A stretch of 64,000 bases of DNA from assembly GCA_963741315.1 (NCBI GenBank), contig CAVUHK010000009.1, positions 62,001-126,000 on the forward strand, written 5' to 3'. This DNA is from PALSA-1003 sp963741315. GTDB lineage: Bacteria > Pseudomonadota > Gammaproteobacteria > Burkholderiales > Casimicrobiaceae. Each line of letters starts with the position of its first letter. Position 1 is the first letter of the stretch. Below are positions 1-8,215 of the stretch, one piece after another. Under the pieces are notes generated by a model. The model had not been told where the DNA came from, searched no databases, and saw nothing but the letters and a program-made list of their open reading frames with translations. Made by a program: the position numbers and the translations under genes.

Positions 1-2668
1 CGCAGGACCGGTCGAACCCGTGGCACCGGTAAGTCCGGTCGGACCCGCTGGGCCGATCGGGCCAGTCGCACCCGTGGCACCGGCAGGACCGGTCGAACCC
101 GTGGCACCGGTAAGTCCAGTCGGACCCGCTGGGCCGATCGGGCCTGTCGCACCTGTGGCTCCGGCAGGACCGGTCGAACCTGTGGCACCGGTAAGCCCGG
201 TCGGACCCGCCGGGCCGATCGGACCCGTCGCGCCGGTGGCGCCGGTCGTCCCCGCTGGCGCCAATCGGACCGATCGGACCTGTTGCACCCGTTGCACCCG
301 TGGCACCGACAAGCGATGTGCCGGTGACTGGCCATGCCCCGCTTGCTTTCGGACCGTAGATGGTGTCTGTCGCCGTGTCGATGTAAAAATCGCCATCGAC
401 GCCGCTGGCACCGGACGGCGCGCCAGTTCCGCTAAGGAGTGTGTTGCCATTCGCGCCAGCCGCGCCGGCGGGACCGGTCGCACCCGTGGCGCCGGTCGCA
501 CCTGCGGGACCCGTAGGCCCAGTGGCACCAGTCGCGCCCGCCGGGCCGGTCGCTCCGGTCGCGCCGGTGGCTCCCGCGGTACCAGCGGGACCTGCCGGGC
601 CGATTGGCCCAACAGCTCCGGGCACGCCTTGCGCACCTGCGGGGCCAGCTGCACCGGTCGAACCGGCAGGACCGGTCAATGACGTCCCCGACGCCGGCCA
701 AACGCCGCCAGACTTCGGACCATAGATCACGTCAGTCGCCGTATCGATGTAGAAATCGCCGTTCACGCCGTTTCCAACCAGCGGCGCACCAGTCCCACTG
801 AGAACCGTGTTGCCATTGACTCCGGCATCACCTTGCGGACCTGCGGGACCAGCCGCACCCGTCGCACCCGTCGCACCTGCAGCGCCTGCCGGACCGGTTG
901 CGCCAATAACTCCGGGCACGCCTTGCGGACCTGCGGGACCGACCGCACCTGTCGCGCCCGTCGCACCTGCAGCGCCGGCCGGACCGGTCGCGCCAGTAGC
1001 ACCAGGCACGCCTTGCGGACCCGCCGCGCCGGTCGCTCCGATCAATGACGTCCCGGATGCCGGCCATGCGCCTCCGGACTTCGGACCGTAGATCACATTG
1101 GTCGCCGTATCGATATAGAAATCACCATTGGCGCCACTTGCATTGGAGGGCGCGCCCGTACCGCTGAGTAGCGTATTGCCGCTGTCACCAGCGGGACCTG
1201 TGGCGCCGGTCGCACCGGCCGGACCGGCCGGACCAGTCGCACCCGTCGCGCCCGCGGTGCCGGTAGCGCCCGTGGCTCCGGGCACACCCTGTGGACCTGC
1301 GGGACCCACGGCACCTGCGGCGCCAGCGGCTCCTGCGGGACCCGCCGGACCAGTGGCTCCCGGCACACCTTGCGACCCCGCGGGACCCGCGGCACCGGTC
1401 GGACCAGCAGGCCCGGTCAATGACGTACCGGTTGCCGGCCACACCCCACCCGACTTTGGACCGTAGATCACGTCGGTCGCGGTGTCGATATAGAAATCGC
1501 CATCAACGCCAGTGGCAGCGAGCGGGGCGCCCGTTCCGTTTCGCACAGTATTGCCGTTCGCACCCGTAGCGCCCGCGGGTCCGACCGCGCCTGCCGGGCC
1601 GGTTGCTCCGGTTGCGCCTGCGGGACCGGTTGCTCCGGCCGCGCCTGCGGGACCGGCTGCTCCGGTCGCGCCTGCGGGACCCGCCGGGCCCACGGGACCG
1701 GTCGGCCCAGCCGGACCGGCCGGGATCGTCGCGCAGGTCCATCCACCCGTGCCGTTGGATTGCGGAGTTTGGGTGGAGCTGCAACCCTGCGGAAGTTGAA
1801 AAGTGCTGGAGACGCCGACTATAGGATTCGCGGTCGTACCTGTGACCGCAACGCCGGTTCCTGCACTCACGCTGGCCACGTAACCGCCTTGCGGCACTGC
1901 GAAGTACCCGAGCGCGTCGACGATGGTAAACGTCGTTACCTGGGAAGGAAGACCAAGATAGAACTTGTTGGTGCCATCGACGGGCACGATAGCCGTGTTG
2001 GCAGTCCCCTGATGAGCCGTGAAATTCATCACGACCGCCTGCGTAAGAGTGGCGAAATTGTTGCTTGGGCTCGCCGCCATGAATGCGTCGAAATTGGGAT
2101 TGAGCACGGTCAGCGTGACCACGATCGCGTTGAACGATGCGGGCAGACCGCAGTTGGTCGCGGAGCCGCCCTGCGCAGCGAAACTTGCCAGGTTGGTGGC
2201 CACCGGAATGGCGCTACCACCGATCAGCGGCGCGTTGTACGGGGCAACAGTGCCGTTGCGCGAATCCAAGATGCGGCATGGCACGATGGGCGTATAGACG
2301 AGATCCTCATTCGGAGTGCCAAGCGTCTTCGCGGTGACGCGCTCAGGCGTCACGAACTGGATGTCCGCCGCATTCGACAAAACGCTACGCAGTCCCGAAA
2401 GCGATCCCGCCATGCTCGCGGCCAGCAACTGGTCTGCACGCAACGATTGGAGCATCGTGCGAAGCTGCGCGCTGCTGAGTCCGGCGCCCGATTGTTCAAG
2501 CTGCGCACCCCAGGCCGCGACCACGCCGTCAATGATGGTGGACCGGTTTTGGTCGACCGCAAGCAAGCTGTCCGGTTTTACGACCGGCGCAGCATTCGCC
2601 GCAGAAATTGTGACGCACACCGCGAGGCCCAGTGCGAATGCGCGGACCAGTGACTTAGGACTTTTCAT
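1..2668 (-). CDS. Secreted collagen-like repeat protein A (runs off left edge)
   Basis: The reading frame from ATG 2668 was translated by hand; it has no stop in the window. It has a signal peptide of about 27 residues ending near SAANA-AP. A non-collagen N-terminal domain follows, with PCRILDSRNG near residue 129 and DALGYF near residue 250. Gly-X-Y repeats start near residue 315. Four spacer modules (about 310-440, 670-800, 1040-1170 and 1420-1550) carry GDFYIDTATxxIYGPK then WPxTGTSL, all in the same frame. A 4-base stretch at 253-256 stands where 3 are needed, so the Gly-X-Y frame shifts by one towards the left edge. It is a paralogue of 5535-7389. Likely a surface or secreted fibrous protein; the specific role is unknown. 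Confidence 0.8.
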   Translation of the reverse strand, partial: MKSPKSLVRAFALGLAVCVTISAANAAPVVKPDSLLAVDQNRSTIIDGVVAAWGAQLEQSGAGLSSAQLRTMLQSLRADQLLAASMAGSLSGLRSVLSNAADIQFVTPERVTAKTLGTPNEDLVYTPIVPCRILDSRNGTVAPYNAPLIGGSAIPVATNLASFAAQGGSATNCGLPASFNAIVVTLTVLNPNFDAFMAASPSNNFATLTQAVVMNFTAHQGTANTAIVPVDGTNKFYLGLPSQVTTFTIVDALGYFAVPQGGYVASVSAGTGVAVTGTTANPIVGVSSTFQLPQGCSSTQTPQSNGTGGWTCATIPAGPAGPTGPVGPAGPAGATGAAGPAGAAGATGPAGATGATGPAGAVGPAGATGANGNTVRNGTGAPLAATGVDGDFYIDTATDVIYGPKSGGVWPATGTSLTGPAGPTGAAGPAGSQGVPGATGPAGPAGAAGAAGAVGPAGPQGVPGATGATGTAGATGATGPAGPAGATGATGPAGDSGNTLLSGTGAPSNASGANGDFYIDTATNVIYGPKSGGAWPASGTSLIGATGAAGPQGVPGATGATGPAGAAGATGATGAVGPAGPQGVPGVIGATGPAGAAGATGATGAAGPAGPQGDAGVNGNTVLSGTGAPLVGNGVNGDFYIDTATDVIYGPKSGGVWPASGTSLTGPAGSTGAAGPAGAQGVPGAVGPIGPAGPAGTAGATGATGATGPAGATGATGPTGPAGATGATGATGPAGAAGANGNTLLSGTGAPSGASGVDGDFYIDTATDTIYGPKASGAWPVTGTSLVGATGATGATGPIGPIGASGDDRRHRRDGSDRPGGSDRAYRCHRFDRSCRSHRCDRPDRPSGSDWTYRCHGFDRSCRCHGCDWPDRPSGSDRTYRCHGFDRSC
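2..244. repeat. Three tandem 81-bp collagen-coding repeats
   Basis: Three copies start at 2, 83 and 164, each 81 bp, equal to nine Gly-X-Y triplets (27 residues) on the minus strand. Copies 1 and 2 are almost identical; copy 3 has more silent-looking changes. The array ends just before the reading-frame lesion at 253-256. Such arrays change copy number easily and also assemble poorly. Confidence 0.85.
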
Positions 2669-3039
2669 CGCAACTCCCGTTGATCGCAAATATCGGGAGT
2701 CCACTGCAATAACCGGGCCTGCCCGGCACGAAGCGAGCGAATCGGTGGTTCTTTGCCCAGATTTTGTCTACTGGCAACGCTCACGCGGCCAGGCACTCGA
2801 CGAGCCATTTGCCGACCGCAGTGCCGAACCGGAGGCATGCCACTGTGCAATACAATGTGCCGCCCTGCGTCAGGTCTCAGCGCACCCCGTGATCCTGCGC
2901 GCCCGGACCAAGACGCTTGGCAAGTTGCGCCGGAAAAGCTGAACTTGCGGTAGTTCGCCGACGCTGTAGGCTTCCTGCAGAGCCCAAAGAAGTCTTCGGG
3001 ATCGGCGATGCGTTGACGCGCGGACTATAAATAGAACCC
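2669..3039. other. Intergenic region between divergent genes
   Basis: No convincing gene is present. The left end holds the leader hairpin of collagen-like gene A. The right end has TATAAA at 3026-3031, only 8 bases before the plus-strand ATG at 3040, with no Shine-Dalgarno sequence between. A TTGACG lies at 3013-3018, too close to be its -35 element. Confidence 0.5.
2673..2700 (-). promoter_or_regulatory. Leader hairpin covering the ribosome binding site of collagen-like gene A
   Basis: The perfect 7-bp inverted repeat ACTCCCG (2673-2679) and CGGGAGT (2694-2700) has a 14-base loop. On the minus strand the 3' arm contains the GGGAG Shine-Dalgarno sequence of the gene starting at 2668, so pairing would hide it. 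The paralogue at 5535-7389 has a similar leader hairpin at 7398-7423 with unrelated arm sequence. RNA-level control is an inference. Confidence 0.45.
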
Positions 3040-3693
3040 ATGGAAAAATATCCCGACGATATCTATACCGAACCGGAACCGGATGTCGACACGCTCTCCA
3101 ATCTCGGACCGCTGGCCGCCATGGCCGGCCTTTGGGTCGGCAGCCGTGGACTCGACGTCAATCCCAAGCCGGACGGACCGGAGAAGCAGGTCTTCATCGA
3201 AAACTACGAGCTGCAACCCATCGACGCGCAGACCAACGGGCCGCAACTGTTCTATGGATTGCGCTATCACACGCACATCGTCAAGCCGAACGATCCCGAA
3301 ACGTTTCACGATCAGGTAGGGTACTGGCTGTGGGAACCCGCAACCGGAGCACTGCTCCAAACCATTGCGATCCCGCGTGGACAGGTCGCGATGGCTGCGG
3401 GAAATGCCAAGGCCGATGCAAAGTCCTTTCGTCTGGATGCGATCCGCGGTTCGCTGACCAACGGCATCGTTTCAGGGCCGTTTCTCGAATACGCGTTCCG
3501 GACCGAAAGCTACACGATCACCGTCACGATCAATGCCGACGGAACCTGGTCGTACGAGCAGGACACCATACTCATCATTCCCGGACAGGCCGAGCCGTTC
3601 CATCACACCGACCGCAACACGCTGCGCAAAGTCGGCGCACCCACGCCGAATCCCATGGCGCTGGCCGCGGCGAAGCATCGCGACGGCGGCTGA
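3040..3693 (+). CDS. Nitrobindin-like haem-binding beta-barrel protein
   Basis: The 217-residue cytoplasmic protein has no signal peptide. GLWVGSRGLD near residue 31 fits the GxWxG entry motif of nitrobindin/THAP4-type barrels, and HHTDRNTLRKV near residue 189 fits the conserved C-terminal His strand. Family members bind haem b and are proposed to handle nitric oxide or peroxynitrite. No Shine-Dalgarno is visible and TATAAA lies 8 bases upstream, so the mRNA could be nearly leaderless, or the start could differ. The nitrate and NO genes lie far away at 27.8-40.2 kb, so any link is conjecture. It converges with the ketosynthase, with stops about 45 bp apart. Confidence 0.72.
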   Translation: MEKYPDDIYTEPEPDVDTLSNLGPLAAMAGLWVGSRGLDVNPKPDGPEKQVFIENYELQPIDAQTNGPQLFYGLRYHTHIVKPNDPETFHDQVGYWLWEPATGALLQTIAIPRGQVAMAAGNAKADAKSFRLDAIRGSLTNGIVSGPFLEYAFRTESYTITVTINADGTWSYEQDTILIIPGQAEPFHHTDRNTLRKVGAPTPNPMALAAAKHRDGG

Positions 3694-3738
3694 CTCGTCG
3701 CGCTCGCCGGAGGTCCAAGTTAGCGAAAACGCAGCGCG

Positions 3739-4975
3739 TTATAGGCGCTGCGACGCGTCGCGCGCCACCAGCACCGCATTGGTGCCGCCGAAGGCAAAGG
3801 TGTTCGACATGATCGCGCCGAGCCGCAATCCGTGGCGCGCCGCACCCCGGAACGAAGTCCAGCCCCAGTTGCGGATCGGGGCGCGTCAGGTGCGCGGTAG
3901 GCGGCACCACGCCGTGACGCAACGCCAGCAGCGCGATCATGAATTCGACGACGCCGGTGGCGCCCATCACGTGGCCATGAATGGCCTTGGTCGAACTGAC
4001 CGGGATGTGCGACGCGCGTTCGCCGAAGATCTCCTTGATGGCGGTGGTCTCGGTTCGATCGCCGACGCTGGTGGCGGTGCCGTGCGCGTTGATGTAGCCG
4101 ATGTCGGCTCGATCGACGCCGGCTGTCCGTAGCGCGGCTTCGATCGCACGAACCTGCCCATCCGACGAAGGATCCGAAATGTGCCGGGCATCGCTGGTCA
4201 GTCCGTAGCCAGCGAGCTCAGCGTAAATCTTTGCGCCCCGTCGCCGGGCATGCTCAGCATTTTCCAGTATTAGCGCTCCAGCGCCCTCGCCGAGTACAAA
4301 GCCGGATCGATCCTCCGCGAACGGCTTGCACGAGCGCGCGGCGTCGTCCGGGTCTTCCTTGGCCAGCGTGCGCAGCGCTCCCCATGCTGCAAAGGTGCCT
4401 CTAGTGAGCATCGCATCGGAGCCGCCGACAATCGCGCAGTCGATGTAGCCGTGCTGGATGGCACGCATCGCTTCGCCAATCGCGATCGCCGACGACGCGC
4501 AGGCGACGGTGTAGGTAGGCGTGGGTCCCGTAATGCCGAACTCGAGTGAAATCTGTGCCGCCGGCGCGCTGTACATCATGGTGATGACGGTGGTTGGCCG
4601 CAGCTTCCAGTTGTCCCTGTTGAACACCTGGTCGTACGCGTTCTCGAGCGTCGCCACCGAGCCCATGCCGGTGCCCCAGTAGACGCCTGTCTGGTCCGGC
4701 GCGGCGAAGACGTCCAGACCGGAATCCGCAACCGCCTGCCTTGCCGCCGCAAGCGCCAGCGCAGTCGAGCGATCCATGGGGATGGTCCTGACGCGCGGCA
4801 CGACGGAATCGACGTCGAAATTCGCGCTGGCAACCAGAGGAACGACAACACCCGTCGCCAGTTCCGGGGCTCGCTTCACACCCGAAACCGCGCCTAGCGC
4901 TGCATCGAAGATTGCCGTGGGAGAATTGCCGATCGCTGAGATGCCGCCCAGGCCGGTGACCGCAACGCGATGCAT
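3739..4975 (-). CDS. Beta-ketoacyl-ACP synthase II-type (one frameshift near the C-terminus)
   Basis: A thiolase-fold condensing enzyme of about 411 residues that extends acyl-ACP by Claisen condensation. The nucleophile Cys lies in TVACASSA near residue 163, and the two catalytic His lie in NAHGTAT and IHGHVMGATG. The raw frame leaves the family pattern after LDFVPG, at a GGGG run (about 3844-3850). Dropping one G restores AARHGLRLGAIMSNTFAFGGTNAVLV and a stop at 3739, the usual C-terminus. The acyl carrier protein lies 9 bp upstream, so the two are probably one transcript. No other fatty-acid genes are nearby, which suggests a specialised acyl chain rather than housekeeping fatty acid synthesis. 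Confidence 0.85.
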
Positions 4976-4984
4976 GTCCGAAGT

Positions 4985-5245
4985 CTAGGACGTCGCGGCG
5001 GACGAACCCTGCTGCGAGAGCGCCGTGTTGGTGGCGTCGATGATGCTCTGGATGGTGGAGCTGCGCAGGTCGAACTTGCCCTCGAGGCTGACGTCGAAGG
5101 TTTCTTCGAGCTCGAATATGAATTCCATCGCCGACAGCGAGTCGACGTCGAGATCGGCCAGCTGCGTCGTCGGCTGGACCGTATCCGGGTCCAGCCTCAA
5201 CTTCGCAACCATGAGCGACTTCACCTTCTCGAATGTTGCGATCAT
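4985..5245 (-). CDS. Acyl carrier protein
   Basis: The 86-residue acidic helical protein carries DVDSLSAMEF near residues 33-42. The Ser of DSL is the expected 4'-phosphopantetheine attachment site. It starts with ATG at 5245 and is followed after 9 bp by its probable partner ketosynthase. It is a stand-alone discrete ACP; whether it serves fatty-acid or secondary-metabolite chemistry cannot be told here. A perfect TATAAT lies about 107 bp upstream. Confidence 0.88.
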   Translation of the reverse strand: MIATFEKVKSLMVAKLRLDPDTVQPTTQLADLDVDSLSAMEFIFELEETFDVSLEGKFDLRSSTIQSIIDATNTALSQQGSSAATS

Positions 5246-5351
5246 GAATTCGAATCCAACCTTGAGTTCGCGCGCTTCGACGTGGCCGACGGGCCACCAA
5301 TCAACGGCAATTGATAAATGCTTTGCGTCCGAACTCTTCTCCAGCGAAACA

Positions 5352-5357
5352 ATTATA
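5352..5357 (-). promoter_or_regulatory. Possible -10 element for the ACP-ketosynthase pair
   Basis: The minus strand has a perfect TATAAT here, upstream of the ACP start at 5245. A matching -35 is weak: GACTGG or TGACTG at 17-18 bp spacing. It lies downstream of the collagen-gene terminator, so a separate transcript starting here is reasonable. Confidence 0.4.
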
Positions 5358-5476
5358 GAACATCTCGACTCGGTCCAGTCATGCGCACGCCGCCAGACCG
5401 GTCGGTCTTAGCGATGGTGTTTCGATCATGATGCTTCTGCGCAGTTCGATGGACACACGACGCTGCGAAAACTTCC

Positions 5477-5508
5477 AAAAAAAACGGCCTGCCCTGCGGC
5501 AAGCCGTT
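5477..5508 (-). terminator. Rho-independent terminator of collagen-like gene B
   Basis: On the minus strand a stem with arms AACGGCTTGCC and GGCAGGCCGTT (11 bp, one mismatch) is followed directly by eight T. It begins 26 bases after the stop of the gene ending at 5535. Confidence 0.9.
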
Positions 5509-5534
5509 GTACCACTCACCGCGAGTATTTGCGG

Positions 5535-7389
5535 TTAGTTCGCCGAAATGAGCAGCCAGCGCGTGCCATCCCACTGCACGGTGACCGCATTGTAAGAATT
5601 GCCAGGCGAGCTCAAACCAATTGTGCCGCCGTCGGAAGACCAAACGCCGACGACTTGACACGTTGCGCCCGTAGTGTTGATACGCTTGATGACATAAATG
5701 CGACCGGCGCTGCCGTTCGACAAGACAGGCAGGGTCATCTGCTTCGGCGGCCCACTGGTGTTATTGCACAGCACGGTGTAGTCGCTCGCCTGGAGTGTGT
5801 AGTCGGCGGTCTGCGTCGTAATGGGCGCGTTGCTGGTCCAGCCCGAGGAACCGGCGGGACCGGCCGGGCCGGTCGGGCCCGTATCGCCTGTTGCACCGGT
5901 GGCACCTATAGGACCGGTCGCACCGGCAGGCCCGGTTGCGCCAGCAGGACCGCGCCCGTCGCGCCGGTCGGACCCGCAGGACCGCAGGACCAATCGCACC
6001 CGTGGCGCCCGCGGGGCCAGCCGCGCCCGTCGCGCCGGTAGGACCCGCAGGACCGGCAGGACCGACCGCCCCTGTGGCTCCTGCGGGACCGTCAGGTCCA
6101 GTCGCGCCAGTCGGGCCTTGCGCCCCAGCGGCGCCTGCAGGACCCACGAGTGAGGTGCCGGTAACCGGCCATGCTCCTGCGGCTTTCGGACCATAGATCA
6201 CTTGGGCCGCCGTATCGATGTAGAAGTCACCGTCGACGCCATTTCCGCTTTGCGGCGGAACGACACCGTTAAGCACTGTGCTGCCGTTGGTGCCGGGCGT
6301 ACCGCAGCGCCCGGATCACCTTGCGCACCCTGCGGACCTGTCGCTCCGGCGGGTCCCGTTGCACCCGTGGCACCCGCAGGACCCGCAGGTCCGGTCGCGC
6401 CCGTGGGGCCCGCAGGACCCGCGGGACCCGCCGGACCAGCCGCAATCGTCGCGCACGACCACACTCCGGAACCATTCGACTGCGGTGTCTGATTCGCGCT
6501 GCAACCTTGCGGCAATTGGAAGCTGCTGGCGACGCCGACGATCGGATTCGCGGCAGTGCCCGTTACGCTGACGCCGGCACCGGCGTTGACGCTGGCAACA
6601 TATCCACTCTGCGATGGCGCGAAGTAGCCGAGCGCATCACCGATGACATTGGTAGTCACCGAGGCCGGCAGCCCCACATAGAATCGTTGCGTTCCGTCGA
6701 CCGGAATGATCGCCGTGTTGGCCTGGCCGGTGTGGGCCGGGAAATTCATCACGACAGCTTGCGTGAGCGTCGCGAAATCGCTGGAACTGCTCGCCGCCAT
6801 GAAGGAATCGAAGTTCGAACTGATAACCGTCAGCGTCACTACGATGGCGCTGAACGTAGCAGGCAGGCCGCAACCCGCTGCATTGCCGCCTTGCACTGCG
6901 AAGTTGGCGAGATTGGCGACGATCGGTATCGCGGAGCCGCCCGTGAATGGGGCGTTGTAGGGTGCTTGGGTGCCATTGCGCGAATCAAAGATGCGACACG
7001 GCACGATCGGCGTGTATTCCAGGTCCTGCGTCGCATCGCCAAGCGCCTTGGCGCTCGCTCGCTTGGGCGCGACGTACTGAATGTCCGCAGCCTGCGAGAG
7101 CACGCTGCGCAGCCCCGACAGCGATCCGGCGACGCTCGCCGCGAGCAACTGGTCCGCGCGCAGCTGCTGCAGCATCGTCCGAAGCTGGTCGCGATTGACA
7201 CCGGCGCCCGACTGTTCGAGCGATGCGCCCCAGGTTGCGACGACACCTTCGATGATCGTCGAGCGATTCTGGTCGACCGCCAGCAAGCCGTCTGGTTTGA
7301 CAGCCGCCGAAGCGACGCCAGGCGACGCTGCGGTCCACGTAGCGAAGACGAGTACGAACAACGCCAGCCACGAAGCTTCGATTGCGCAT
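5535..7389 (-). CDS. Secreted collagen-like repeat protein B (four apparent one-base indels)
   Basis: Paralogue of gene A. From ATG 7389 the N-terminus reads MRNRSF; after one base correction near 7371 it continues WLALFVLVFATWTAASPGVASA, a normal signal peptide. The same domain follows, with PIVPCRIFDSRNG and IGDALGYF, then Gly-X-Y repeats, one FYIDTAAQVIYGPK spacer, more Gly-X-Y, and a roughly 105-residue non-collagen C-terminal domain ending WLLISAN. Further missing bases near 6304, 5990 and 5953 each break the Gly-X-Y register; at 5990 GCGGT stands where GCGGGT fits. Without correction no single frame spans the gene. Shown as one gene because every fragment matches gene A in order. Function: probable surface fibre, unproven. 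Confidence 0.75.
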
Positions 7390-7749
7390 GGTGTATCCCT
7401 GTCGTGACAAAATCGTCGACAGGCCTCAGCAAGTATCGGGCCGGCCGATGACCTCGCCGCGCGATCTTCCGCAGCCAAGACGTCATCTACAGAGTGAAGC
7501 CGGCGCGCAACGAATGTCCGCGCCCGGACAATACGCATCGGCCGCATGTTCGCAGGACCAAAGCGCTCAAAACGTATCGAATTGCCGTTTTTCGGCAGGT
7601 GCAATCCGCGGCGCGCGTCAATCGGACACCACGGAGACCCACTTCGTAGTTCACAACTTGACCATGAACAGATAACCTCGAGTCGCGCCGGATCGACGTT
7701 CGCACGCCGCGCACCATTGCGACAATTTCACTCATCAAGGAGATTCCGA
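7390..7749. other. Intergenic region between divergent collagen-like gene B and doxX-type gene
   Basis: No supported gene. It holds the gene B leader hairpin (7398-7423) and a small hairpin TGCCG-TTTTT-CGGCA at 7584-7598. A clear AAGGAG Shine-Dalgarno for the plus-strand gene lies at 7737-7742. No strong sigma-70 promoter was seen. Confidence 0.5.
7398..7423 (-). promoter_or_regulatory. Leader hairpin covering the ribosome binding site of collagen-like gene B
   Basis: The inverted repeat CCTGTCG (7398-7404) and CGACAGG (7417-7423) has a 12-base loop. The minus-strand 3' arm runs into the AGGG Shine-Dalgarno sequence 8 bases before ATG 7389. Position and stem length match the hairpin before gene A although the arm sequences differ. 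Confidence 0.42.
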
Positions 7750-8151
7750 ATGGACACGCAAACAAGCTTCTTCCAAACCTGGTCACCGCGAACGCTAAGC
7801 GTGCTGCGGATTGTTACCGCGTTCCTGTTCATGGTCCACGGCACCGCAAAGCTGTTCCACGTCCCGCATCAGGAAATGTTCGACAACCTGCAGGTGATGT
7901 CGCTGATCGGCGTGCAAGGGATTCTCGAAGCCGGCGGCGGGCTTCTGCTGCTGATCGGGCTGTTCACGCGGCCAGTGGCTTTTGTCTTGTGCGGAGACAT
8001 GGCGGTCGCGTACTTCATGGCGCACTGGCCGAAGAACTGGCTGCCATTGCTCAATGGCGGCGAACTTGCCGTTCTATACTGCTTTGTATTCCTGCATCTT
8101 GCGGTGGCGGGAGCGGGACCGTGGAGTGTCGACGCCATGCGCCGAAAGTAA
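7750..8151 (+). CDS. DoxX family inner-membrane protein
   Basis: The 133-residue protein has about four hydrophobic helices. The N-terminal stretch VLRIVTAFLFMVHGTAKLF and the later GGGLLLLIGLFTRPVAFVLCGDMAVAYF are typical of DoxX/YphA-type proteins. The ATG at 7750 was chosen because AAGGAG sits 7 bases upstream; a longer upstream frame has no such signal. Family members are linked to redox or quinone functions in the membrane, but the exact role is not known. The gene stands alone and converges on the thaumatin-like gene. Confidence 0.85.
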   Translation: MDTQTSFFQTWSPRTLSVLRIVTAFLFMVHGTAKLFHVPHQEMFDNLQVMSLIGVQGILEAGGGLLLLIGLFTRPVAFVLCGDMAVAYFMAHWPKNWLPLLNGGELAVLYCFVFLHLAVAGAGPWSVDAMRRK

Positions 8152-8165
8152 CAACGGTCGACGGG

Positions 8166-8189
8166 CCGTTTGCCTAGGCTCGCAAACGG
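8166..8189. terminator. Hairpin between convergent genes
   Basis: Perfect 8-bp inverted repeat CCGTTTGC (8166-8173) and GCAAACGG (8182-8189) with an 8-base loop, in the 64 bp between two convergent stops. There is no long T tract on either side, so efficiency is uncertain. It could act in both directions. Confidence 0.5.
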
Positions 8190-8215
8190 TCTTCAGACTG
8201 GCGACGCGGCGCGCG

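Noticed and set aside
2..244. Regular repeats that could suggest a CRISPR array
   Set aside because: The 81-bp units are contiguous, with no unique spacers, and encode exact 27-residue collagen blocks.
20..2297. Plus-strand open frames rich in Gly-Pro-Val-Ala-Pro repeats
   Set aside because: They are antisense shadows of the minus-strand Gly-X-Y coding sequence. They lack start signals, and the minus frame has the signal peptide, spacer modules and paralogue support.
3013..3031. TTGACG and TATAAA as a standard promoter for the nitrobindin-like gene
   Set aside because: The spacing is only 7 bp, far from 16-18. At most the TATAAA acts alone, so I did not call a promoter.
5535..7604. Programmed ribosomal frameshifting in collagen-like gene B
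   Set aside because: There are several shifts at unrelated sites without slippery heptamers or stimulatory structures, and other nearby genes have similar indels; sequence error explains them better.
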